A stretch of DNA of 7,775 nucleotides from NCBI GenBank assembly GCA_021163175.1, contig JAGGXG010000114.1, forward strand, positions 1 through 7,775. Direction: 5' to 3'. Position numbers and translations under genes: made by a program. Positions within the stretch are counted from its first letter, which is position 1; each line of letters begins with the position of its first letter. The DNA comes from Thermoplasmata archaeon (GTDB lineage Archaea; Thermoplasmatota; E2; UBA202; JdFR-43). Shown here in pieces: positions 1 through 6,279 of this stretch. The notes beneath the pieces are model-generated. The model searched no databases, was not told where the DNA came from, and saw only the letters and a list, made by a program, of their open reading frames with translations.

Positions 1-998
1 CCATTTAAAACCAATGCTTTTCTTATTTCCTGACTTACCTTGGCGGCTATCCATGAAATGTGATGATTTTCCCATCCCGGCTCATATTCAAGCCATTGTA
101 TGCCTGGTGTGGTAACATCAAAATCAAGAACTTTGAATCCATGCTGAATGAGTTTTTCCGTTAGATTATACCATGTGAAATTTATTAATGCCTGCGAAGA
201 TGAGCCAATCCATCCGTGTATCAAAACGACTGGAAAGTCACCAGGTTTTTCAGGAATTATTTTAATGCTGACAGCATTGCTTTTGCTTCCATTGTAATCG
301 ATGCTTCCATTTAAATTCATTTCATATGTTGCAACAGCTTCTACACTCATATTTTTTTCAGCGTTAGAATAAAAAAATGAAATGGAAGAAAAGCCCCTTT
401 TATTGCTAATGCTTTTCCTTTCCATTATTTTTGTTCCATTTGAATAGAATTCCCATTTTATGGTTGCATTGCTCAATGGAATCCATACTTCATCGAAATA
501 TGCTATACTCGCTTTAAAATGGCATGTCTCGCCAGCTATCATTTTTTTTCTATCGCAAGATATCAGAATTTTTGTTTCATGCAGTTTTGGATAAATGCTC
601 CCATTTATCGTTGCAACAACTTCATTTCCTTCATAAATAAACTTTGCAATTATTGTAATGGTATGATTTAGCTCATTGACATCAGATGGGGCAATATATC
701 TTGCAATTAAATATCCTGATTCGTTGGTTTCAGATGGAAAAGGGGCAACAAGCTGCCCTGTATTTCCTTTTGACTTGACATCCCATTCTATTTTTGTTTC
801 TAAAGGTGAGCCATTTTTTAAAGCTCTAACCCTTATGCTTATATTTTTCCCTTCTTCTATTCTAAAACTTCGTGGCTCTGCAATCAAACTTAGCTCCACT
901 CCTTCTTCTTTTTTATGATCATTTTTCATAGCTATTATGGAAATTGTCAGAATCAGAGCAATGACAAAAATTGCAGCAATTTTCCATTTTATTTCCAT
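1..998 (-). CDS. Membrane-anchored alpha/beta-hydrolase (lipase-like) with N-terminal Ig-like region; 3' end outside window
   Basis: The frame is open from an ATG at 998 to the left edge (332 residues seen, no stop), so the protein is partial at its C-terminus. Residues 1-6 are short and basic, and residues 7-24 form one hydrophobic helix (IAAIFVIALILTISIIAM), a signal anchor or uncleaved signal. Residues of about 33-240 are beta-rich and look like two Ig-like or invasin-like modules. About eleven N-x-S/T sequons suggest an extracellular, N-glycosylated protein. From residue 257, VVLIHGWIGSSS is the first strand and HG oxyanion loop of an alpha/beta-hydrolase (H261, G262). The GxSxG nucleophile motif should lie beyond the edge and is not seen, so activity (lipase, esterase or peptidase) is open. 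The start is supported by AGGAGAGG at 1004-1011. The gene overlaps the purF stop by 10 nt, so it is probably the last visible gene of the LSm-L37e-purF operon. Hydrolase fold: fairly sure; substrate: unknown. Confidence 0.75.
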   Translation of the reverse strand, partial: MEIKWKIAAIFVIALILTISIIAMKNDHKKEEGVELSLIAEPRSFRIEEGKNISIRVRALKNGSPLETKIEWDVKSKGNTGQLVAPFPSETNESGYLIARYIAPSDVNELNHTITIIAKFIYEGNEVVATINGSIYPKLHETKILISCDRKKMIAGETCHFKASIAYFDEVWIPLSNATIKWEFYSNGTKIMERKSISNKRGFSSISFFYSNAEKNMSVEAVATYEMNLNGSIDYNGSKSNAVSIKIIPEKPGDFPVVLIHGWIGSSSQALINFTWYNLTEKLIQHGFKVLDFDVTTPGIQWLEYEPGWENHHISWIAAKVSQEIRKALVLN

Positions 999-2377
999 TC
1001 AATCCTCTCCTGAAACCTTAACTTTTCTCCCTCAATCTTAATTGGATATTCTCCAGTAACGCAACCAAGGCATAAATCATTTTTATCTATTCCTATGGCT
1101 TCAGTAAGTCCATCTATAGAAATGTAACCCAAGGAATCCGCATTTATTTCCTTTTTTATCTCTTCTATGTTTTTGCCAGAAGCTATCAGCTGCTGCCTCG
1201 TTGTCATATCAATTCCAAAATAGCATGGAGCTATTATTGGAGGAGATGCAATTCGCACATGCACTTGCCTGGCTCCATGGTAGCGAAGCATATCAACTAT
1301 TCTACGCATCGTTGTCCCTCTAACTATTGAATCATCAACTATAACAACTTTCTTGCCTTCTATTATGCTTTTTACAGGATTTAGCTTTAGCTGCACAAGT
1401 TCCTGCCTTACCTTCTGACTTGGCATGATAAAAGTTCTCGCAATGTAACGATTCTTCATCAGCCCTTCTTCAACAGGCAATCCAGAAGCTTTTGAATATC
1501 CATAGGCATAGGTTCTTCCAGAATCTGGAATTGGAATAACGATATCTGCATCAACTGGATGCTCTCTCGCCAGTATTTCTCCCAGTCTCTTCCTTATACT
1601 GTAAACTTCCCTTCCATTCATTATAGAGTCGGAACGGGCAAAATAAACATATTCAAAGAAGCAATAGGCCTTGTGCTTTTTTCTGTGAATAACATTGCCC
1701 TTGTATTCTTCTGGCTTTATTTCTATTAGCTCGCCTGGTATAACATCTCTTATAAGCTTTCCCCCTAAGGCATCTATTGCAACCGATTCTGAGGCAATCA
1801 CATAGCCATTCTCTATTTTTCCAAGGCAAAGGGGTCTTATCCCATATGGATCACGTAATCCAAAAACTCTATCATTCACCATAAATGTAAATGCGTAGCT
1901 TCCTTCCAGTTTTTTCATCACATTTTTTACAGCATGCTCTATACTGTGCTTTTCTTTTAGCTCATCTGCAAGCATATAGGCAAAGCTCTCCTCCTCGCTC
2001 CCCTGAATAAAATGATGGCCTTTTTCCATCAATTCCTGTTTAATTTGCTCAGCATTCGTTATTATTCCATTGTGAGCAACTGCAATATCACCAGCATGAG
2101 TGTGAAAAATAGATGGTTGAGCATTCTCTGGAACAGAAATTTTAATTGAATAATATACATGCCCTATACCAGTCTTTCCCTCAACGGTGGAAAAATCGAT
2201 TCCGTTGAATGCCTCACTCACCAGTCCAAGCCCCTTATATCCTTTTATCCCTCCCTCATAAACAGCGATGCCCGCCGCCTCCTGGCCGCGATGCTGCAGG
2301 GCGAGTAAAGCAACATATAAGCTGGAAGCTACTCTATGGCGAGATGCAATGGCAGCGACGCCGCATTTTTCCCTCAT
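989..2377 (-). CDS. purF: Amidophosphoribosyltransferase PurF (glutamine PRPP amidotransferase)
   Basis: It catalyses the first committed step of purine synthesis: PRPP plus glutamine to 5-phosphoribosylamine, in the cytosol. It has 462 residues, normal for the family. Residues 1-220 are the Ntn glutaminase domain: a four-residue leader (MREK) before the nucleophile Cys5 (CGVAAIAS), HRGQEAAGIA at 29-38 and AHNG at 101-104. Residues of about 240-440 are the phosphoribosyltransferase domain: PDSGRTYAYGY near 284-294, KNRYIARTF at 308-316 and the PRPP loop VVIVDDSIVRGTT at 344-356. Cys239, Cys385, Cys436 and Cys439 match the four [4Fe-4S] ligands of the Bacillus-type enzyme, whose leader is cleaved to expose the Cys. 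Odd: the usual HVRYST motif reads HVYYSI (Tyr75 for Arg, Ile78 for Thr), the following loop is about one residue short, and the usual S-D-S/T-E reads S-E-E-E (Glu128 for Asp). These are glutamine-pocket residues. The ATG overlaps the rpl37e stop by 4 nt, implying translational coupling. Confidence 0.96.
   Translation of the reverse strand: MREKCGVAAIASRHRVASSLYVALLALQHRGQEAAGIAVYEGGIKGYKGLGLVSEAFNGIDFSTVEGKTGIGHVYYSIKISVPENAQPSIFHTHAGDIAVAHNGIITNAEQIKQELMEKGHHFIQGSEEESFAYMLADELKEKHSIEHAVKNVMKKLEGSYAFTFMVNDRVFGLRDPYGIRPLCLGKIENGYVIASESVAIDALGGKLIRDVIPGELIEIKPEEYKGNVIHRKKHKAYCFFEYVYFARSDSIMNGREVYSIRKRLGEILAREHPVDADIVIPIPDSGRTYAYGYSKASGLPVEEGLMKNRYIARTFIMPSQKVRQELVQLKLNPVKSIIEGKKVVIVDDSIVRGTTMRRIVDMLRYHGARQVHVRIASPPIIAPCYFGIDMTTRQQLIASGKNIEEIKKEINADSLGYISIDGLTEAIGIDKNDLCLGCVTGEYPIKIEGEKLRFQERIEWK
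1004..1011 (-). promoter_or_regulatory. Shine-Dalgarno site for the hydrolase gene
   Basis: On the minus strand AGGAGAGG lies 5 nt before the ATG at 998, inside the end of purF. It fixes the hydrolase start and indicates translation from a polycistronic mRNA, since the first genes of operons in this window lack such a site. Confidence 0.55.
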
Positions 2378-2529
2378 TTTTTCCAGTTGTAGCTCCTCAA
2401 CCTTTTACTCCTGCCATAACCACATGCTGCACAATAGCCTTTTCTTACGTTAAAGGCATGCCTGCCACATCTCCTGCATATAATGTGTGTTTTCTTCCCT
2501 CCAGATTTAGATGGCGTTCCCTTTCCCAT
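2374..2529 (-). CDS. rpl37e: 50S ribosomal protein L37e
   Basis: This is a 51-residue zinc-binding protein of the large ribosomal subunit (archaeal and eukaryotic type). The N-terminus MGKGTPS is the family signature. The zinc ribbon is seen as C18-x2-C21 and C33-x2-C36 (THIICRRCGRHAF, then GYCAACGYGRSKRLRSYNW), followed by the basic C-terminus typical of eL37. Most of the protein is very close to the family consensus, so the call is near certain despite its length. It starts 4 nt after the LSm stop, and its TGA shares bases with the purF ATG (ATGA overlap). The LSm-L37e pair is a widely conserved archaeal gene pair, linking RNA handling and the ribosome. Confidence 0.97.
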   Translation of the reverse strand: MGKGTPSKSGGKKTHIICRRCGRHAFNVRKGYCAACGYGRSKRLRSYNWKK

Positions 2530-2533
2530 TTTA

Positions 2534-2749
2534 TCACGGCGATATGTATATTATATTGTCTCCTCTTACAATAACCTTTTCTATCTCTCTTTTCTTTTCC
2601 CCTTCTATATATTCCTCAGCATTTTTGAGGATTAAATTCAAATGAGGATGATCATATCCTTCCAATATGCCACGATATTCCCTTCCTCCTTTTAACTCAA
2701 CCAACACTCGCTTCTGTAAGCTTGCATGAATGACTTCCAATGGTTTCAT
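2534..2749 (-). CDS. Sm-like archaeal protein (LSm)
   Basis: This is a 71-residue Sm-fold protein; archaeal members form homomeric rings that bind U-rich RNA. The Sm1 motif spans about residues 13-45 (RVLVELKGGREYRGILEGYD...NLIL), and the Sm2 motif is VIVRGDNIIYIS at 59-70. The frame is open further upstream to an ATG at 2848, which would add 33 residues, but the start at 2749 is preferred: it gives the family's usual length, the residues match archaeal LSm from MKPLEV onward, and a TATA-like box at 2771-2780 lies between the two ATGs, so the longer form would not be on the main transcript. The RNA-binding loop reads GYDHPHLN where most archaeal LSm proteins have GYDxHMN, a one-residue insertion. 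It is the first gene of the operon LSm-rpl37e-purF-hydrolase and diverges from the regulator gene. Confidence 0.93.
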   Translation of the reverse strand: MKPLEVIHASLQKRVLVELKGGREYRGILEGYDHPHLNLILKNAEEYIEGEKKREIEKVIVRGDNIIYISP

Positions 2750-2770
2750 CAAGGTGTAATGGCTTCGTGT

Positions 2771-2780
2771 ATTAAAATAT
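2771..2780 (-). promoter_or_regulatory. TATA-like box of the LSm-rpl37e-purF operon
   Basis: On the minus strand the box reads ATATTTTAAT and is centred 26-27 nt before the A of the LSm ATG at 2749. That is the spacing expected between an archaeal TATA box and the transcription start, so the mRNA is probably leaderless. No good Shine-Dalgarno precedes this ATG. Confidence 0.55.
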
Positions 2781-2886
2781 TTTTCATTGTTATATGAAAA
2801 AATCGCTTGTGATGCCCTCATCATATAAAAAGCTAAATTGTTTTCCATTGTGTTTTTACCGAAATATCAGCTCACGTCTCAGAAAG

Positions 2887-2898
2887 TTTTATATATTA
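2887..2898 (+). promoter_or_regulatory. TATA-like box of the regulator-radical SAM operon
   Basis: TTTTATATATTA is centred 26-27 nt before the ATG at 2919, again the distance expected for leaderless archaeal transcription. The in-frame ATGs at 2838 and 2901 lie upstream of or too close to this box, so 2919 is favoured as the start. The region 2750-2918 between the two divergent promoters holds no gene. Confidence 0.55.
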
Positions 2899-2900
2899 CT

Positions 2901-2923
2901 ATGGATTCCATCATACATATGAT
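2901..2923. promoter_or_regulatory. Candidate operator: two overlapping inverted repeats
   Basis: ATGGA-T-TCCAT (2901-2911) and ATCATA-CA-TATGAT (2910-2923) are perfect short inverted repeats. They fill the space between the TATA box and the start codon at 2919, where a bound repressor would block polymerase. A half site ATCATA also occurs at 2820-2825. The adjacent gene encodes a winged-helix protein, so autoregulation is plausible. AT-rich DNA makes short palindromes common, so this rests mainly on position. Confidence 0.35.
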
Positions 2924-3320
2924 AAACAAAATAGAAAATAAAATTGCTGAAATTATGCGACACTATGGTTTTGGAGATTGCGAGGCTGCAATCATGGCTT
3001 CTCTTGCAACCCATGGAAAAATGAAAGCAAAAGAAATAGCGGAAAAAACAGGATATGCTTATTCAACTGTCATAAATGCACTTAATTTTCTGCATAGAAC
3101 AGGATGTGTGACAAAGGAAAAAGAAAAGAAATTATGTGTTTATTCAACAAATATTGATTTTGTTAAAATAATAGAGGAAGACAGAAAAAGACTTTCAAAC
3201 CTTTTAAAGAGTTTGAAAGATGATATAGTAAAAGCTGAGGGAAGATATAAAGAAAAGCTGTCAAGCCTGGTATTCAAAATAGAAAATGCTCTCAATTATC
3301 TGGATAAGGAGGTGTGCTGA
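2919..3320 (+). CDS. Small winged-helix transcriptional regulator (TrmB/GbsR/MarR-like)
   Basis: The chosen start gives 133 residues. Residues of about 19-76 form a winged helix-turn-helix: a first helix (CEAAIMASLATHG), the positioning helix (KMKAKEIAEKTG), the recognition helix (YAYSTVINALNFLHRTG) and a wing with charged KEKEKK before the strand KLCVYST. Residues of about 83-130 are charged, leucine-rich and helical, probably a coiled-coil dimerisation segment. There is no ligand-binding domain, unlike full-length TrmB proteins. Cys21, Cys63, Cys73 and Cys133 are present; a redox or metal role would be speculation. The frame is also open from 2838, but the leaderless promoter favours 2919. 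Its stop overlaps the radical SAM start by 1 nt (TGATG), so it heads the operon and probably controls it, perhaps through the palindromes at its own start. Effector unknown. Confidence 0.8.
   Translation: MINKIENKIAEIMRHYGFGDCEAAIMASLATHGKMKAKEIAEKTGYAYSTVINALNFLHRTGCVTKEKEKKLCVYSTNIDFVKIIEEDRKRLSNLLKSLKDDIVKAEGRYKEKLSSLVFKIENALNYLDKEVC
3306..3314 (+). promoter_or_regulatory. Strong Shine-Dalgarno for the first radical SAM gene
   Basis: AAGGAGGTG lies 5 nt before the ATG at 3320. It supports that ATG over the in-frame GTG at 3314, which is part of the site itself. Confidence 0.75.
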
Positions 3321-4747
3321 TGGAAACTTCTACAACCATCGGTATATTAAAATCAACCATAGGAAATCCGGTTGCGAGAAGAATTATAAAATCATTGAGC
3401 AAGTATTGCAAAAAGGATAAAAAGAATAGAATAGAGATTGCCATAGAGCTTTTTACAGGAAAGCGTGATGATGCTTGCCTCGCTTGCAGAACGGCGGAAA
3501 AAATACTGAGGAAATTTTTAATAAAAGGCGGAGAAGCTTTTGGAGTCGATGAAGAAACGCTAAGAGATCGCTTCAGGGATTCATACTGGGCAAAAGCCCT
3601 TGCATCAACACTAAAAGGAATAGCATACTTCGGCGTGCAGCGCCCTTTCACGGCGGGCGCCCCATATCAGATTGTGTGGGATGTCACCTATGCATGCAAT
3701 TTGAGATGCAAACATTGTTATGCAAATGCTGGCAAGCCATTACCAGATGAGTTGAACACGGAGCAGGCTAAAAAAACAATAGATATTTTTGACAGGGCTG
3801 GCGTTACCATCCTTGCTTTTTCTGGAGGCGAGCCTCTCGTCAGACCAGATTTTTTTGAACTTGCGAGATATGCTGCAGATAAAGGGATGTATGTTGCTGT
3901 CGCAACAAATGGAACATTGATAACAGAGCAGATGGCGAGGAAAATGAAGGATGCTGGAATAAAATTTGTTCAGATCAGCGTTGATGGTGCAACACCTGAA
4001 ACGCATGATGAATTTCGTGGCATTCCAGGAGCTTTTGAGCGCACGATCAAAGGAATAAAAAATGCTGTGAGAGAGGGGTTCTTCGTTGAGATTGCAACAA
4101 CTGTAACAAAAAGCAATTACAATGAGATTCCTGCAATAATAGATTTGGCTGAAGAGCTAAAGGTTAACTGGCTAATGTTATACAATTTTGTTCCTACAGG
4201 AAGAGGGAAATTCATAATAGAAAATGATTTATCACCAGAAGAAAGAGAGGAATTGCTGAAGATGATTTACTATAAGAATAAGGAAACGAACATTGAAATA
4301 CTTTCCACAGCTCCTCAACTTGCGAGAGTTGCATTGGAGGAAGAATATAAGGAAAAAACTGGCGAGATTTTGATGCCAACCCACTTTTATAATGCCCACC
4401 TTCCAGGAAAGCTTGCAAATCTTGCTGAATTCATTGGAGGATGCGGAGCAGGCCGCTTCTATATGTCGATGCGTCCAAATGGAGATTTGCAGCCATGCGT
4501 TTTCCTGCCCGTGAAGATTGGAAACATATTGGAGGATGATTTTGAAGAGTTATGGATTCATAATAAAGTCCTGAATGAATTGCGTAACAAAGATTTGATT
4601 AAGGAATGCAATAAATGCCCGTATCGCTATCATTGTGGCGGTTGCAGGGCAAGAGCATATGGATATTTTGGTGACTATCTCGCTCCTGATCCTGGCTGTA
4701 TAATTAACAGGCATTCATATGAGCAGCTGGTGACAGCATGGAAGTAG
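3320..4747 (+). CDS. Radical SAM/SPASM enzyme of unknown substrate
   Basis: The protein has 475 residues and no signal peptide or clear membrane segment, so it is cytosolic. Residues 1-118 are a helical N-terminal extension with Cys30 and a CxxC pair (Cys53, Cys56). The radical SAM core starts near 119: Cys126, Cys130 and Cys133 (CNLRCKHC) hold the [4Fe-4S] cluster that cleaves SAM, GGEP is at 169-172, and ISVDGA is near 219-224. A C-terminal SPASM domain has Cys375-x12-G-x4-Cys393, then Cys430, Cys433, Cys439, Cys442 (HCGGCRARAYGY) and Cys460, enough for one or two auxiliary clusters. SPASM enzymes modify peptides or small molecules, and heme-pathway and RiPP enzymes are relatives. I recognise this N-terminal extension plus core as a recurring archaeal family but cannot name its reaction. 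It follows the regulator with a 1-nt overlap and overlaps the next radical SAM gene by 10 nt. No precursor-peptide gene is evident nearby. Confidence 0.9.
   Translation: METSTTIGILKSTIGNPVARRIIKSLSKYCKKDKKNRIEIAIELFTGKRDDACLACRTAEKILRKFLIKGGEAFGVDEETLRDRFRDSYWAKALASTLKGIAYFGVQRPFTAGAPYQIVWDVTYACNLRCKHCYANAGKPLPDELNTEQAKKTIDIFDRAGVTILAFSGGEPLVRPDFFELARYAADKGMYVAVATNGTLITEQMARKMKDAGIKFVQISVDGATPETHDEFRGIPGAFERTIKGIKNAVREGFFVEIATTVTKSNYNEIPAIIDLAEELKVNWLMLYNFVPTGRGKFIIENDLSPEEREELLKMIYYKNKETNIEILSTAPQLARVALEEEYKEKTGEILMPTHFYNAHLPGKLANLAEFIGGCGAGRFYMSMRPNGDLQPCVFLPVKIGNILEDDFEELWIHNKVLNELRNKDLIKECNKCPYRYHCGGCRARAYGYFGDYLAPDPGCIINRHSYEQLVTAWK
4729..4733 (+). promoter_or_regulatory. Shine-Dalgarno (GGTGA) for the second radical SAM gene
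   Basis: GGTGA, complementary to the archaeal 16S rRNA 3' end, sits 4 nt before the ATG at 4738, inside the end of the upstream gene. It supports this start and coupled translation of the two enzymes. Confidence 0.55.
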
Positions 4748-6243
4748 TTTTGACAGCCGATGAAACATTAATGAGCAATCATCATGGTAAAGAATTTTTG
4801 GGATTTGGAACTAGCGCACCTCCAAACTGGCTTCCTGAAGGGCTTTTCCGCTACCTTTTCTTTCCCCGCATTAAAAGTGTTAATGGCTTTCCATGGCAGG
4901 CTCCATATGGATTGAGAAAAATAGAAGCAAAGCTTGTCGATGCTGGCATAGATGCAGGCGTTGTTTATCCCAATGATATAGCAAATCATGGAGCAAAAGT
5001 TCTGGGCATATACGTCATGGATCCATTTGGCTGGGGCCCTTCATCGACAACATTTGCTGGAATAATGAAAACTGGAATGCCATACAATGCAAAATATTTT
5101 GAATTGTTATTCAAAAGCAAAGCATATGAAAAATTCAAAGAAAGAGGAGGCAAAACAATTGTGGGCGGCCCAGGTGTTTGGCAATTTAAATATAACATGG
5201 AATTTGCCTCTCGTTACAAAATAGATTGCATTTATGATGGAGAAGCAGAGAAGGATGTTGTTGAGCTTTTCGAGAAAGCTTTGAATGGAGAAGAGCTACC
5301 AAGATATGTAGAAAAGGCTCCGAAGGATGCTCCAAGCCTGGATGAGATACCGGAGATAAAAAAGCCAAGCGTGAATGGACTCGTCGAAATCGGGCGAGGA
5401 TGTCCTCGCGGCTGTCATTTTTGTAGTGTTACACTCCGCCCCTTAAGATGGTATCCATATGAAAAAATTGAGAAGGAATTGATGGTGAACAGAAAGCATG
5501 GAGTAAATGGCACAATTTTGCATGCTGAAGATGTCATGTTGTATGGCTCAAAAAGTGTGATTCCCAGCGAGGAAAAAGTTTTGAAAGTGAATGAGCTTGC
5601 AAAGAAAATTATGGATACAATAGCGTGGAGTCATGCATCTTTTGCTGCTATAGCAACAAAGCCGAAGATAATTGAGAAGGTTGCGGAAATCATCATAGAT
5701 GAAAAACAATCATGGTGGGGAGCAGAGATGGGCATCGAAACAGGCTCACCAGAGCTGGTAAAGAAAGCGATGCCAGCGAAAGCAAAGCCATTCAAACCAG
5801 AAGAGTATCCAGAGATAGTGAAGCAGGCTGCAGGTGTTATGACAGACTCCAACATGGTGCCAGCTTGCACACTAATCGTGGGCTTACCAGAAGAGACCGA
5901 TGATGATGTCATAAAAACAATAGAGCTTATGGATGATTTGAAAGATTTTAAGAGCCTTATCGTGCCTCTATTCTTTGTTCCAATGGGCAAGCTCAAAGAT
6001 AGAGATTGGTTTAAGGAGCATGAAATGAATGAATTGCATCGTGAATTGCTCATAAAATGTCTGCGGCATGACATAAAATGGGCAAAGATAATAGCAAATG
6101 AATATTTCCAGGAAAAGAAAAGTCAATTGCTTTTGAAGCCACTCTATCATCTTTTCATCAAAATTATAGAATGGCAGGGAAAGAAAAAAGGAGTAATAGA
6201 AGAAAGAAAAGTTTTTGAAACGCCATATACAGTGGGAAAATGA
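4738..6243 (+). CDS. Radical SAM enzyme with N-terminal B12-binding-like region, unknown substrate
   Basis: The protein has 501 residues. The N-terminus (VVLTADETLMSN at 3-14) and residues of about 60-190 form a Rossmann-like region with VGGPG at 142-146 and DGEAEKDVVELF at 168-178, the layout of B12-binding-domain radical SAM proteins. The canonical cobalamin motif DxHxxG is not seen, so B12 binding is uncertain. The radical SAM core begins near 214: Cys222, Cys226 and Cys229 (GCPRGCHFC), then LHAEDVMLYG at 261-270, GIETGS at 332-337 and a conserved VGLPEETDDDV segment at 381-391. The C-terminus after about 460 is basic. I recognise the LTADET, HAEDV and FFVPMG blocks as typical of an archaeal family of unassigned function. 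Some archaeal enzymes of this general class, such as GDGT ring synthases, act on lipids, but nothing here shows that. Overlap with the SPASM enzyme implies joint expression and perhaps successive steps. Confidence 0.88.
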   Translation: MEVVLTADETLMSNHHGKEFLGFGTSAPPNWLPEGLFRYLFFPRIKSVNGFPWQAPYGLRKIEAKLVDAGIDAGVVYPNDIANHGAKVLGIYVMDPFGWGPSSTTFAGIMKTGMPYNAKYFELLFKSKAYEKFKERGGKTIVGGPGVWQFKYNMEFASRYKIDCIYDGEAEKDVVELFEKALNGEELPRYVEKAPKDAPSLDEIPEIKKPSVNGLVEIGRGCPRGCHFCSVTLRPLRWYPYEKIEKELMVNRKHGVNGTILHAEDVMLYGSKSVIPSEEKVLKVNELAKKIMDTIAWSHASFAAIATKPKIIEKVAEIIIDEKQSWWGAEMGIETGSPELVKKAMPAKAKPFKPEEYPEIVKQAAGVMTDSNMVPACTLIVGLPEETDDDVIKTIELMDDLKDFKSLIVPLFFVPMGKLKDRDWFKEHEMNELHRELLIKCLRHDIKWAKIIANEYFQEKKSQLLLKPLYHLFIKIIEWQGKKKGVIEERKVFETPYTVGK

Positions 6244-6250
6244 TGTATTT

Positions 6251-6279
6251 GTTTGATGGGAGAATAAACCATCTCAAAC
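6251..6279 (+). other. Small hairpin downstream of the radical SAM operon (possible terminator)
   Basis: GTTTGATGG (6251-6259) can pair with CCAT..CAAAC (6269-6279), giving nine base pairs with a 2-nt bulge and a 9-nt loop, followed by the T-rich stretch CTTTAATTTTAC. It starts 7 nt after the stop of the second radical SAM gene. It could end or stabilise that mRNA. The stem is modest and the T run is interrupted, so this is tentative. Confidence 0.3.

Noticed and set aside
676..918. Plus-strand 80-residue open frame
   Set aside because: It lies opposite the open, sequon-rich hydrolase frame, which has a signal anchor and a Shine-Dalgarno; the plus-strand translation has no recognisable feature.
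2209..2574. Plus-strand open frames opposite purF, rpl37e and LSm (2209-2574 and 2268-2453)
   Set aside because: They lie antisense to three confidently identified genes, have low-complexity or Pro/Ser/Cys-rich translations, and have no promoter or ribosome site.
2750..2848. N-terminal extension of LSm from the ATG at 2848
   Set aside because: The extra 33 residues do not match LSm proteins, and the TATA-like box lies inside them at the right distance from the internal ATG.
2838..2918. N-terminal extension of the regulator from ATGs at 2838 or 2901
   Set aside because: The TATA-like box at 2887-2898 is downstream of one and only a few bases before the other; the winged-helix domain is complete from 2919.
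3314..3319. GTG start for the first radical SAM gene
   Set aside because: The GTG is part of the Shine-Dalgarno AAGGAGGTG, while the ATG at 3320 has correct spacing.
5631..6074. Minus-strand 147-residue open frame opposite the second radical SAM gene, and similar ones at 3740-4006, 4212-4418, 4768-5368
   Set aside because: All are Ser/Phe/Cys-rich shadows of conserved radical SAM coding sequence with no start signals.
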